From Deltaproteobacteria bacterium (GTDB lineage Bacteria > Desulfobacterota > Desulfarculia > Adiutricales > Adiutricaceae), in NCBI GenBank assembly GCA_031278835.1, contig JAITJP010000069.1:1-5773 (forward strand): 5,773 bases of DNA, written 5' to 3'. The translations under genes were made by a program, and so were the position numbers. How positions within the stretch are numbered: the stretch's first letter is position 1; each line of letters starts with the position of its first letter. The notes below the pieces were generated by a model. It made no database searches and was not told where the DNA came from. It worked only from the letters and a program-made list of their open reading frames with translations. Shown here piece by piece: positions 1-5,573 of the stretch.

Positions 1-110
1 CCACCTCCCGGGCCCAAAAAATCATCCCCGACTTACTGACCTCAGGTTTGCTGCCAACCATCGCCGCCCCCTACTCCAGCCGGGCCCTGGAATGGGTTAA
101 CTCGTTTTGA
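1..110 (+). CDS. C-terminal end of an unidentified protein (5' end outside window)
   Basis: Frame 3 (first complete codon at base 3) is open from the window edge to a TGA at 108-110 and gives 35 residues, ending in LEWVNSF. Its codons mostly end in C or G, as in the GT9 gene that follows. The other two forward frames stop earlier, at TGA 37-39 and TAA 98-100. The tail mixes hydrophobic stretches (LLTSGLLPTIAAPY) and shows no membrane anchor or metal motif. I do not recognise the family. It runs in the same direction as the heptosyltransferase gene 228 bases downstream, so it could be another envelope gene, but nothing in the residues shows that. The call rests on open frame and codon use only. 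Confidence 0.5.
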   Translation, partial: TSRAQKIIPDLLTSGLLPTIAAPYSSRALEWVNSF

Positions 111-338
111 TTTTTTCCCTGAAAAAAAACGCCACCTCTGCCCCCTGGCCAACCGGCCCGTAAAGGCCCCTAATCGCCCCTCTGAGCCCTTGTGGCTCAG
201 AATTGGTAGAACACCACCCACCCAGGAACGGGAGGCCTCACAGGCCTCAAAATGGGCCTTAAAACGCGAATGGCCAAATTAAGCAAAAAATCAAAAAACC
301 AAATACAACGGTAACCACCCTGAAACGAATAATCAAGA
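111..338. other. Non-coding spacer with two small hairpins upstream of the heptosyltransferase gene
   Basis: No reading frame of note is present. Two short inverted repeats are visible. The first has 8-bp arms at 181-188 and 194-201 (tctgagcc / ggctcaga) around a 5-base loop. The second has 6-bp arms at 232-237 and 243-248 (gaggcc / ggcctc), which also gives the tandem repeat aggcctca at 233-240 and 242-249. Neither is followed by a T run, so neither looks like an intrinsic terminator for the gene ending at 110. I could not find a convincing -35/-10 pair. The last 70 bases are A-rich. Confidence 0.5.
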
Positions 339-1409
339 ATGCTCACTAAATTCGACGACACGCCTGACTACAAACGAATCTTGGTCATCAAGATGAGCGC
401 CATGGGTGACATCGTCCATGCCCTGCCGGCCCTTTACGCCCTACGGGCCATCTTCCCCAAGGCCCATATCAGCTGGCTGGCCGAGCCGCAGTTTAAAGAC
501 CTTTTGCCCGGCCCACCTTACCTTGACGAGACCATAGTTTTCTACAAAAACGATTTGAAGAAAAAAACTCTGGGCGGAAAAATAAAATATCTCTGGAATT
601 TAAGAAAAGAACTTAGGGCCCACCATTTTGATTTGGTCATAGATCTCCAGGGCCTAATGAAAAGTACCTTGGTCGGGATTCTAAGCGGCTGTGACGAAAG
701 GGTGGGTTATTGGGAGCTTCGGGAAGGCAGCTCCTTTTTTACCAAACCAATCATGGGCCCCAACGCCAAGGGTCACATCATCGAACGTTACCTGGACGTC
801 ATTCGCCACTTTGGCCCGGTCTCAAAGCAACTTCACTATCCCCTGCCCGATTTTTCGGCCCAAAAAGAAAAAATGGCCCTAGACTTAAAAACTCAGGGCC
901 TAAGCGGTCCCATGGCGGCCATCTTCCCCGGGGCCAGTTGGGAGACCAAGAGATGGCCCATCGAAAAATACGCCGCCCTGGTCAATCTTCTGGCCCAACA
1001 AGGCCTTAATGTAATCATAGGCGGCGGCTCGGCCGACACCAGCCTGGCCCAGGAAATCATCAAGCTCTGCGCTCCCCTAAAATTATTCGATCTTAGCGGC
1101 CAGACCGATATCCTAAGGCTCATGGCCCTGGTCAGCCTGGCCTCCCTGGCCCTGGGCTCCGATAGCGGCCCTCTGCACCTGGCCACGGCCACCAACACCC
1201 CCACCGTGTCGCTTTTTGGCCCCAACAATGGCCAAAGAACCGGGGCCTACGGTCCCCTAAGTCGAAATATCTCTTCAAAGGCTCCCTGCTCGCCTTGCTT
1301 TAAGCGCAAATGCCCCAAAACCTTTGTCTGCATGGAGCAAATCGAAGTGGAGCAAGTCTTTCAAACCAGCCAAGAACTCTTGGCCCTGGCCCCGCCCAAA
1401 CCCATCTAA
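339..1409 (+). CDS. waaC: GT9 family lipopolysaccharide heptosyltransferase I (WaaC-like)
   Basis: Predicted cytoplasmic-face glycosyltransferase that moves L-glycero-D-manno-heptose from ADP-heptose onto the Kdo-lipid A inner core. The 356 residues have the two Rossmann-like (GT-B) halves of family GT9. The N-terminal half opens with ILVIKMSAMGDIVHALPAL (residues 14-31). Its MGD at 22-24 carries the conserved acidic residue, and DLVIDLQGLMKS follows at 98-109. The C-terminal half has FPGASWETKRWP (196-207, with the conserved Lys 204), the glycine-rich strand at 224-230, and the donor-binding signature GSDSGPLHLA at 273-282. The SxMGD form resembles WaaC more than WaaF. A Cys cluster at 317, 320, 325 and 331 follows. 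Start: an in-frame TAA at 330-332 makes ATG 339 the first possible ATG, but no clear Shine-Dalgarno precedes it; the first 13 residues lie outside the conserved fold, so a later start cannot be excluded. The GT9 family call is firm; heptosyltransferase I versus II is likely but not proven. Confidence 0.9.
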   Translation: MLTKFDDTPDYKRILVIKMSAMGDIVHALPALYALRAIFPKAHISWLAEPQFKDLLPGPPYLDETIVFYKNDLKKKTLGGKIKYLWNLRKELRAHHFDLVIDLQGLMKSTLVGILSGCDERVGYWELREGSSFFTKPIMGPNAKGHIIERYLDVIRHFGPVSKQLHYPLPDFSAQKEKMALDLKTQGLSGPMAAIFPGASWETKRWPIEKYAALVNLLAQQGLNVIIGGGSADTSLAQEIIKLCAPLKLFDLSGQTDILRLMALVSLASLALGSDSGPLHLATATNTPTVSLFGPNNGQRTGAYGPLSRNISSKAPCSPCFKRKCPKTFVCMEQIEVEQVFQTSQELLALAPPKPI

Positions 1410-1451
1410 AGCCCAGGGGCTTGGCTTTAGATGGGCCCCTAAAATTTTTTT
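1401..1451 (+). terminator. Rho-independent terminator overlapping the waaC stop codon
   Basis: A perfect 13-bp inverted repeat, cccatctaaagcc at 1401-1413 and ggctttagatggg at 1423-1435, has a 9-base loop. The T run at 1445-1451 begins nine bases after the stem, further away than usual. The left arm contains the last two codons and the TAA stop of the heptosyltransferase gene. A competing shorter stem, aggggc 1415-1420 with gcccct 1435-1440, would sit closer to the T run. Confidence 0.65.
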
Positions 1452-1483
1452 GACCCAGGGCTCAGGTGGAGCTTATTTAGGTC

Positions 1484-1512
1484 TTGACAAAACCTTAAAA
1501 GGTGCTTATTGT
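1484..1512 (+). promoter_or_regulatory. Sigma70-type promoter for fmdB
   Basis: TTGACA at 1484-1489 matches the consensus -35 box exactly. A 17-base spacer leads to TATTGT at 1507-1512, a four-of-six match to the -10 box. Transcription would begin near 1519 and leave a leader of about 170 bases before the fmdB start codon. It lies downstream of the waaC terminator, so fmdB appears to be a separate transcription unit. Confidence 0.5.
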
Positions 1513-1536
1513 CTTAAGGCGGCAAGCTCATCGGCC

Positions 1537-1642
1537 TAAAGCTCGACTTTATGACCAAAGCTCGGCCCGATTGCCTGGCCCAAAAGCCAATTAATGGCAA
1601 CTTAATTTAAAGTCGAATTTGCCTTGATAACCTAAGGTTATC
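1537..1642 (+). promoter_or_regulatory. Possible structured leader of fmdB with nested inverted repeats
   Basis: Inside the predicted fmdB 5' leader, tcgacttta (1543-1551) pairs perfectly with taaagtcga (1608-1616). Enclosed by this stem are ttgcc/ggcaa (1571-1575 and 1596-1600) and, inside that, tggc/gcca (1576-1579 and 1586-1589). A local hairpin taaag/cttta (1537-1541 and 1547-1551) would compete for the left arm of the outer stem. Next comes a 17-base near-palindrome, gataacct-a-aggttatc (1626-1642), which could fold with a small loop or act as a dimeric-repressor operator. I do not recognise a known riboswitch class. The pairing is seen in the sequence; a regulatory role is inference. 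Confidence 0.25.
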
Positions 1643-1689
1643 GACCAAGATCATACATTTTTGACCGTGATTTAGGAGTCCCAGTAATC

Positions 1690-1986
1690 ATGCCTATCTA
1701 TGAATTTGAATGCTCTCAGTGCCATCAAGTTACGGAGGCTTTACTTAAATTTTCCGACCAGCCTCTGACCGTCTGCCCCCACTGCGGCGGCCATCTAGCC
1801 AAGCTCATGAGCATGAATAGCTTTCAACTAAAGGGCGGCGGCTGGTACGCCACCGATTACGCTAAAAAGTCCGATAAGTCCAGCCCCTTGGCCACCAAGC
1901 CCAAGGAAGCTTCATCGGAAAAATCGGCTTCGGGCTCCGAAGGCTCCACCGCTTCAAGCAAAGACAAGTCCTCCAAGGAAGCTTAA
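1690..1986 (+). CDS. fmdB: FmdB family zinc-ribbon protein
   Basis: Small cytoplasmic protein of the FmdB (CxxC_CxxC) family, named after a putative regulator of formamidase in Methylophilus; its role in most bacteria is unknown. The 98 residues start MPIYEFEC, the usual opening. Two Cys pairs, C8-x2-C11 and C29-x2-C32, should bind one zinc ion, and the family-typical FQLKGGGWYATDY occupies 45-57. Residues 58-98 are a low-complexity Ser/Lys/Glu/Ala tail, probably disordered, as in many members. ATG 1690 is supported by AGGAG at 1674-1678, with a somewhat long 11-base gap, and by the conserved N-terminus. It has its own promoter upstream and a strong terminator 60 bases downstream, so it seems to be monocistronic. 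The family is certain; the cellular function is not. The symbol follows family usage rather than proven equivalence. Confidence 0.93.
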   Translation: MPIYEFECSQCHQVTEALLKFSDQPLTVCPHCGGHLAKLMSMNSFQLKGGGWYATDYAKKSDKSSPLATKPKEASSEKSASGSEGSTASSKDKSSKEA

Positions 1987-2046
1987 AAGCCCTTAGCCTG
2001 GGCCCCAATTAGGCCAGCCCAGCGGCCAGTTAAAGACTAAGCAAAG

Positions 2047-2090
2047 CAGCCGCTTAACCTCCTTTTTGAGGTTGGGCGGCTGTTTTTTTT
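2047..2090 (+). terminator. Strong Rho-independent terminator of fmdB
   Basis: Arms cagccgc (2047-2053) and gcggctg (2076-2082) continue through two possible G-U pairs into aacctc (2056-2061) and gaggtt (2068-2073), making a 15-bp stem with a 6-base loop. Eight Ts at 2083-2090 follow directly. Confidence 0.93.
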
Positions 2091-2634
2091 AACTTACCCG
2101 CGAGGATTTTTCGTATTACAATAATGGGTAAAAAAGTTTATCGTTAAACAAAAGACTTACTTTACCTCATTAACATAAAAATAATGGCTATAATACCGCT
2201 ATGTTTATCAGAAAACATCATATTAAATCTAAAAAAACTGGCTAAACTCCCATAAAATATCTTTTAATAGAAATTATTAGATAAAGCTAGCCATTAAGGC
2301 AAAAAACTGTCCTAAATTTAGGCTGTAATTTTGATTTGCCCGTAGATAAATGGAAAGTTTTTTGTCAAAAAGTCTCAAAAGCCCTAGAAAACTAATAAAT
2401 TCGCTTTGAGCCCTGGTTTAACTCACAATATGATGTTTTAGTAAAAGAAACGGTCAACAAAATAATGGCCAGGCGATTTAAAGAATAAGAAAAATCCGCC
2501 AAAAAAACCAATTCAGACTTAATCACCGTTAAAACTTCCAAGATAAGAATAGAGCGACCTAGCCAATTGAGCCCCCAATGACCATCAAGAGGGCCTCTAG
2601 GCCGCCCTTAGAATTAACCCCCATTTGAATAAAT
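2091..2634. other. AT-rich region without an intact gene
   Basis: By hand count 2101-2520 is about 30% G+C, against roughly 65% in a sampled 60 bases inside the heptosyltransferase gene. Every frame on both strands is broken often. The longest suggestive stretch is 2399-2581 (+), 61 codons interrupted only by TAA at 2486-2488; it begins IRFEPWFNSQYDVLVKE and resembles no family I can name. A perfect 13-bp inverted repeat joins aaaacatcatatt (2212-2224) and aatatgatgtttt (2427-2439), and a 12-bp palindrome cctaaatttagg lies at 2311-2322. The region sits between the 3' ends of convergent genes. It may be decayed or acquired DNA, or simply relaxed spacer; no transposase signature is visible. Confidence 0.5.
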
Positions 2635-2671
2635 AAAGCCAAATGGCTTCAAACGAAGCCATTTGGCTTTT
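2635..2671. terminator. Bidirectional terminator hairpin downstream of infC
   Basis: A perfect 16-bp inverted repeat, aaagccaaatggcttc (2635-2650) and gaagccatttggcttt (2655-2670), closes on the 4-base loop AAAC. On the + strand the stem ends in a run of four Ts. On the - strand it is followed by tttatttatt, so it can end the leftward infC transcript, whose stop codon is 87 bases away. Confidence 0.75.
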
Positions 2672-2677
2672 AAACTC

Positions 2678-2698
2678 TGGCCGTAGGCCATTTTTTTT
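2678..2698 (+). terminator. Short + strand terminator facing infC
   Basis: A 5-bp stem, tggcc (2678-2682) and ggcca (2686-2690), has a 3-base loop and eight Ts at 2691-2698. The stem is short but GC-rich and the T run is excellent. It would stop rightward readthrough before it becomes antisense to infC, acting as back-up to the hairpin at 2635-2670. Confidence 0.5.
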
Positions 2699-2756
2699 GG
2701 GACCGCTGGCCCCAGGCTAAAAATTTTTTTTTTTGCCCCCGGGCCGGGGCTGGCCC

Positions 2757-3296
2757 TTAAACTGTCTGTTTGGGCGTCAGGACAAAGATTATCGAGCGGC
2801 CTTCGAGCTTGGGCGTGGAATCAGGCAGCCCAAACTCGGCCACGTCTTTTATCAGTCTGTCCACGAATTGATAGCCCAGATGGGAGTGGGCAATCTCGCG
2901 GCCTTTAAAGATGACCGAAACTTTTATCTTGTTTTTGTCTTTGAGAAACTTGAGGATATTTTTTAGCTTGAACTGATAGTCGTGTTCATCGGTCTTGGGC
3001 CTAAACTTGACTTCCTTAATCTCGATGATGGTGGACTTTTTACGCGACTCAGAGAGCTTCTTGCTCTGTTGGTACTTGTAACGACCAAAGTCCATTATCC
3101 GGCAAACGGGAGGGTCCGCTTCGGCGGCCACCTCAACCAGATCCAATCCAACCGCTCTGGCCGCCTCCAGGGCCGCGGCTATGGGCATGATGCCCAATTG
3201 TTCGCCTTCGTCATTAATCACTCTGACCTTGGGGCTGCGGATGTAATTGTTGACGTTGACCCGCTTGTTATCCGACTCTCTCTTCTTGACGTTAAT
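2757..3296 (-). CDS. infC: Translation initiation factor IF-3
   Basis: IF-3 binds the 30S subunit, keeps it apart from 50S and checks the start codon and initiator tRNA. With the ATT start at 3296-3294 the protein has 179 residues, against 180 in E. coli. The N-terminal domain begins at IRSPKVRVIND (from residue 19), followed by the signature PPVCRIMDFGRYKY (62-75) and a Lys-rich linker. The C-terminal domain has IKEVKFRP, DEHDY (103-107), FKGREIAH (130-137) and KLEGR (163-167). The first conventional start in frame is TTG at 3311-3309, five codons earlier, but it has no Shine-Dalgarno. ATT has GAGGTG (3307-3302) five bases ahead. A rare AUU start is the established basis of infC autoregulation in E. 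coli, so I prefer it. No rpmI or rplT follows; a terminator does. The product is certain; the exact start is likely but unproven. Confidence 0.95.
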   Translation of the reverse strand: MNVKKRESDNKRVNVNNYIRSPKVRVINDEGEQLGIMPIAAALEAARAVGLDLVEVAAEADPPVCRIMDFGRYKYQQSKKLSESRKKSTIIEIKEVKFRPKTDEHDYQFKLKNILKFLKDKNKIKVSVIFKGREIAHSHLGYQFVDRLIKDVAEFGLPDSTPKLEGRSIIFVLTPKQTV

Positions 3297-3301
3297 GTTG
3301 G

Positions 3302-3307
3302 CACCTC
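3302..3307 (-). promoter_or_regulatory. Ribosome binding site that decides the infC start
   Basis: On the - strand GAGGTG is a six-base match to the anti-Shine-Dalgarno complement (AAGGAGGTGATC) and lies five bases before an ATT codon. It lies inside the reading frame that opens with TTG 3311, so it can serve only the internal ATT start. Confidence 0.6.
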
Positions 3308-3311
3308 TCAA

Positions 3312-3756
3312 TTTTGTGGTGAAGGAAAAAAGGTCCGGGTTAATGGCCTACAAACCATCAAAGCCCTTTGACCAAAACCTAAAATTATCCCTGGCCGGCC
3401 CAGGCGATAAAGAAAAAACCCTTTAGCCTAGTTGGCCGCCTCCGCCCCCAGGCCGAGGCCAGAAGCTTTATATTTCGCGGCTTCCAGACTTTCTTGACCG
3501 CGCTTGGGGCTATGGGCGAAACTGGCTCCGCTTATTTTATAGCTTAACTATTAATTTCGCAAGAGCTATTAAACAAGTTTTTCCGGTTGTTTCTTATTGA
3601 CCCCCAAGCCCAATCGAGCTTTTGGGCTAACCTTTTGAGCTTACCCCTATGATGCGCCTGGGGCTGGACTGGCCCGGCCGCCCCAGCCCAAAAACCAAGG
3701 GCTTTGGCCGGTTCTGTGGAAGTTATGAGATTTTAAGGCTATGAGCTTTACTTAAA
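3312..3756. other. Non-coding infC leader and upstream spacer
   Basis: No gene is supported here. The thrS gene that often precedes infC is absent. On the - strand the leader contains a short hairpin, cctgg/ccagg around 3390-3404, followed by an AT-rich stretch, too weak to call an attenuator. Upstream of the promoter are agccca/tgggct (3607-3612 and 3623-3628) and a GC-rich stem ctggggc/gccccag (3658-3664 and 3680-3686). Neither has a T run. Confidence 0.45.
3534..3562 (-). promoter_or_regulatory. Candidate sigma70 promoter for infC
   Basis: On the - strand TTGCGA (3562-3557, four of six) is separated by 17 bases from TAAAAT (3539-3534, five of six). Transcription would begin near 3527, giving a leader of about 230 bases before the infC start. 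It lies beyond the terminator that follows the upstream tRNA, so infC needs a promoter in this interval, and this is the best pair I found. Confidence 0.4.
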
Positions 3757-3802
3757 AATTTAAAAAAATAGGCTGAAAGCCTTTTTCGTTGGGCTTTCAG
3801 CC
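3757..3802 (-). terminator. Terminator of the tRNA-Val transcript
   Basis: A perfect 11-bp inverted repeat, ggctgaaagcc (3771-3781) and ggctttcagcc (3792-3802), has a 10-base loop. On the - strand it is followed by tattttttt, so it ends leftward transcripts from the tRNA about 30 bases after its CCA end. The + strand side has only four Ts, giving weak activity the other way. Confidence 0.8.
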
Positions 3803-3833
3803 TTTTATCGCTCAAATTAAAAAATTTTTTAAG

Positions 3834-3908
3834 TGGTAGGCGCGAAGAGATTTGAACTCTTGACCACTACCGTGTCAGGGTAGTGCTCTCCCCCTGAGCT
3901 ACGCGCCT
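3834..3908 (-). tRNA. tRNA-Val (anticodon GAC)
   Basis: The - strand folds into a complete cloverleaf. The acceptor stem is AGGCGCG with CGCGCCT, and the D stem is GCTC with GAGC. The anticodon stem is CTACC with GGTAG around the loop CTGACAC, which presents GAC at positions 34-36. The variable loop has five bases, and the T stem AAGAG with CTCTT encloses TTCAAAT. Discriminator A and an encoded CCA (3836-3834) follow, for 75 bases in total. GAC reads the valine codons GUC and GUU. It stands alone, with its own promoter and terminator, and shows no sign of being an integration site. Confidence 0.97.
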
Positions 3909-3971
3909 AAATTTACCCCTGACGAAAAATTTTTATTTTTTTCGCCAGCCGCTTTGGCGACAACATCGGCC

Positions 3972-4000
3972 ATTATCACCGAAAGCGAGCTATTTGTCAA
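3972..4000 (-). promoter_or_regulatory. Near-consensus sigma70 promoter for tRNA-Val
   Basis: On the - strand TTGACA (4000-3995, exact) is separated by 17 bases from GATAAT (3977-3972, five of six). The start point would be near 3965, about 57 bases before the mature 5' end. In that leader tcgcca/tggcga (3956-3961 and 3943-3948) can form a small hairpin, probably removed by RNase P processing. Confidence 0.7.
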
Positions 4001-4074
4001 GATTAAATTTATTATTTTTTAATTTGGCCACTGGCTGAGCCCGGCCCAAAAGCCTAAAAAAAAGCCAAAAGCTT

Positions 4075-4117
4075 GGAGAAAAATAAACCTCAAAGGGAAT
4101 GGTCATTCCCTTTGAGG
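4075..4117 (-). terminator. Rho-independent terminator of the secretin gene
   Basis: A perfect 13-bp inverted repeat, cctcaaagggaat (4088-4100) and attccctttgagg (4105-4117), has the 4-base loop ggtc. On the - strand the stem runs straight into tttatttttctcc. It starts 30 bases after the stop codon of the leftward secretin gene. Confidence 0.9.
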
Positions 4118-4147
4118 CAAATTTGATAACCTACTCGGACAAAATGT

Positions 4148-5548
4148 TTAATTGACGGTAATGGGGATGATGTTGGCGGTAATAAAAATCAACATCTCCT
4201 TTTTGTCGTTCTGGATTACGTTATTTTTAAAGAGCCAACCCAGTAAAGGAATGTTATGGAGTCCAGGAATTCTGGTTCCGCCGTCGAACTGACTATCGGT
4301 AATGATACCGCCAATGACCACGGTTTCGCCGTCTTTGACCATGAGCTTGGTCCTGGCTTCGCTGGTGTCAACGGACATCTGACCGCCGACCTGTTGGCCC
4401 TGGGTGTCTTTGGTTAAGGTGATGTCGAGAGAGATGATCTGGCCGTTTTCTTCGATATGGGGGGTGACCCGCAGCTCCATGACCGCTTCTTTAAACTCGG
4501 TGTTGGTGGTGTCCTGAGTGGTGGTGGTGTAGGGAATCTCAACGCCTTGTTTAATGTAAACTTCCTGGTCGTTTGAGGCCATGATGCGAGGGGAAGAGAT
4601 GTTTTTGGTTTGACCCAAGTTCTCGGAGAGATTTAGCTCAGCCGAAAGGGCCAAGGTGGCCGCCTTATTCAAAAAGCCGCCGGCGATTTTGGTACTCTCG
4701 TTGGAATCGCCTTGGATTAAGTCCATGGCCCCATAAATCTCGTGCCGACCCCGGCCGGTGGCCTCTTCAAGGTTACCTTTATTGTTATATTGCCCGCTCC
4801 AATTGATGCCAAATTTCTGAGTAAAATTGGCCGAGGCCTCCACGATACGGGCTTCAATCAAGATCTGCTTAGACTCTCGGTCGTTTCGTCTAAAGATCTC
4901 GCTGATGGCTTGCATAGTCTGGTAATCGTCTTCAACGTAGATGTCGTTGCCAATCACCCTGACGCTGCCTCGCATGCTTTTACCCTTTTCCAGTTCCGAG
5001 GCCAAAGTGCTAACCGAAGCGTACTTGGGGGTAAAAATCTTCTTGACCAAGGCCACCCGGGGGGCCGGGTCACTGATGTCGGGGGTGGCCCGCCTGATGG
5101 CTTCGAGGGTATCGATCCTAAGGATATTTCCGTTTTCAATGACCCCTAAATTCTTGGAAGCCAAAACGGTATCAAGGGCCTGATCCCAGGGCACTTTGGA
5201 TAGTTTCAAAGTGACTTTGCCGCTGACTTGATCGGAGACGACCACGTTCTTTCCGGAGACTTCGCCAATTAACCTAAGAATGTTGTGAATATCCGCGTTT
5301 TGAAAATCAAGCGAGATAAGCTTACCGGTGTAGGTCTTGGTACCCATCAGGCTAAAGGGGTCGGCGATGGTTAGCCCGGTATCCGGAGCCGAGAAGGACT
5401 CCGTGCCCGAGTCGGCCGAAGCGGCCGGCATGGAGGGGTCTCCAGACGGGGCGAAGTTAACTTGAGCCAGGGCCGGTAAGGACAATAACAGGGCCGCGGC
5501 CATTAAGCTTAGCCAAAGCGCTGACTTTTTGACTAATATCGATCTCAT
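4148..5548 (-). CDS. pilQ: Type IV pilus outer-membrane secretin, short PilQ type
   Basis: Predicted outer-membrane ring through which a type IV pilus crosses the envelope. Of 466 residues, 1-28 form a Sec signal peptide (basic start, hydrophobic core 10-24, cleavage after ALA at 26-28). A Ser/Ala/Pro-rich spacer follows to about 70. A secretin N-domain (STN type) covers 77-146, with VPWDQALDTVLASKNLG at 119-135, typical of PilQ. A second N domain (KH-like) spans about 166-222. The secretin barrel runs from 228 to 463, with VEIPYTTTT (336-344) in the gate region and RIPGLHNIPLLGWLF (426-440) as the family signature. Many PilQ proteins exceed 650 residues because of N-terminal AMIN domains that bind peptidoglycan; these are missing, and the protein ends just after the barrel. 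ATG 5548 is supported by AGGAG at 5560-5556, seven bases away. A type II secretin (GspD) is less likely because it has more N-domains. Secretin is certain, PilQ likely. Confidence 0.92.
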   Translation of the reverse strand: MRSILVKKSALWLSLMAAALLLSLPALAQVNFAPSGDPSMPAASADSGTESFSAPDTGLTIADPFSLMGTKTYTGKLISLDFQNADIHNILRLIGEVSGKNVVVSDQVSGKVTLKLSKVPWDQALDTVLASKNLGVIENGNILRIDTLEAIRRATPDISDPAPRVALVKKIFTPKYASVSTLASELEKGKSMRGSVRVIGNDIYVEDDYQTMQAISEIFRRNDRESKQILIEARIVEASANFTQKFGINWSGQYNNKGNLEEATGRGRHEIYGAMDLIQGDSNESTKIAGGFLNKAATLALSAELNLSENLGQTKNISSPRIMASNDQEVYIKQGVEIPYTTTTQDTTNTEFKEAVMELRVTPHIEENGQIISLDITLTKDTQGQQVGGQMSVDTSEARTKLMVKDGETVVIGGIITDSQFDGGTRIPGLHNIPLLGWLFKNNVIQNDKKEMLIFITANIIPITVN

Positions 5549-5573
5549 TTTTGTTCTCCTCGTAAAGGGAAGA

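Noticed and set aside
184..230. tRNA-like stretch (ggctcag...ttggtagaac) resembling a D-arm region
   Set aside because: The D stem has a mismatch, no anticodon stem forms around the next bases, and there is no T arm or acceptor partner. It may be chance or a very decayed fragment.
893..1228. 111-codon - strand frame inside the heptosyltransferase gene
   Set aside because: It overlaps the strongest GT9 motifs in the opposite direction and has no motif of its own.
2719..2750. GC-rich hairpin next to an 11-base T run as an infC terminator
   Set aside because: Polarity is wrong for both strands: on the - strand the stem is followed by A11, and on the + strand the T run precedes the stem. The hairpin at 2635-2670 is a better infC terminator.
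2982..3371. 129-codon + strand frame opposite infC
   Set aside because: It is the complementary shadow of the certain infC coding sequence and has no recognisable domain or ribosome binding site.
3649..3744. 31-codon + strand frame starting MMRLGLDWPG
   Set aside because: No Shine-Dalgarno, no similarity I recognise, and its composition is explained by the GC-rich inverted repeat at 3658-3686.
3817..3832. 16-base palindrome ttaaaaaa/ttttttaa next to the tRNA 3' end as an attachment site
   Set aside because: It is a simple A/T tract, there is no integrase or duplicated tRNA end in the window, and it fits the T-rich end of a short transcript.
4742..5149. 135-codon + strand frame opposite the secretin gene
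   Set aside because: It is a shadow of the secretin coding sequence, whose domains and signal peptide are clear on the other strand.
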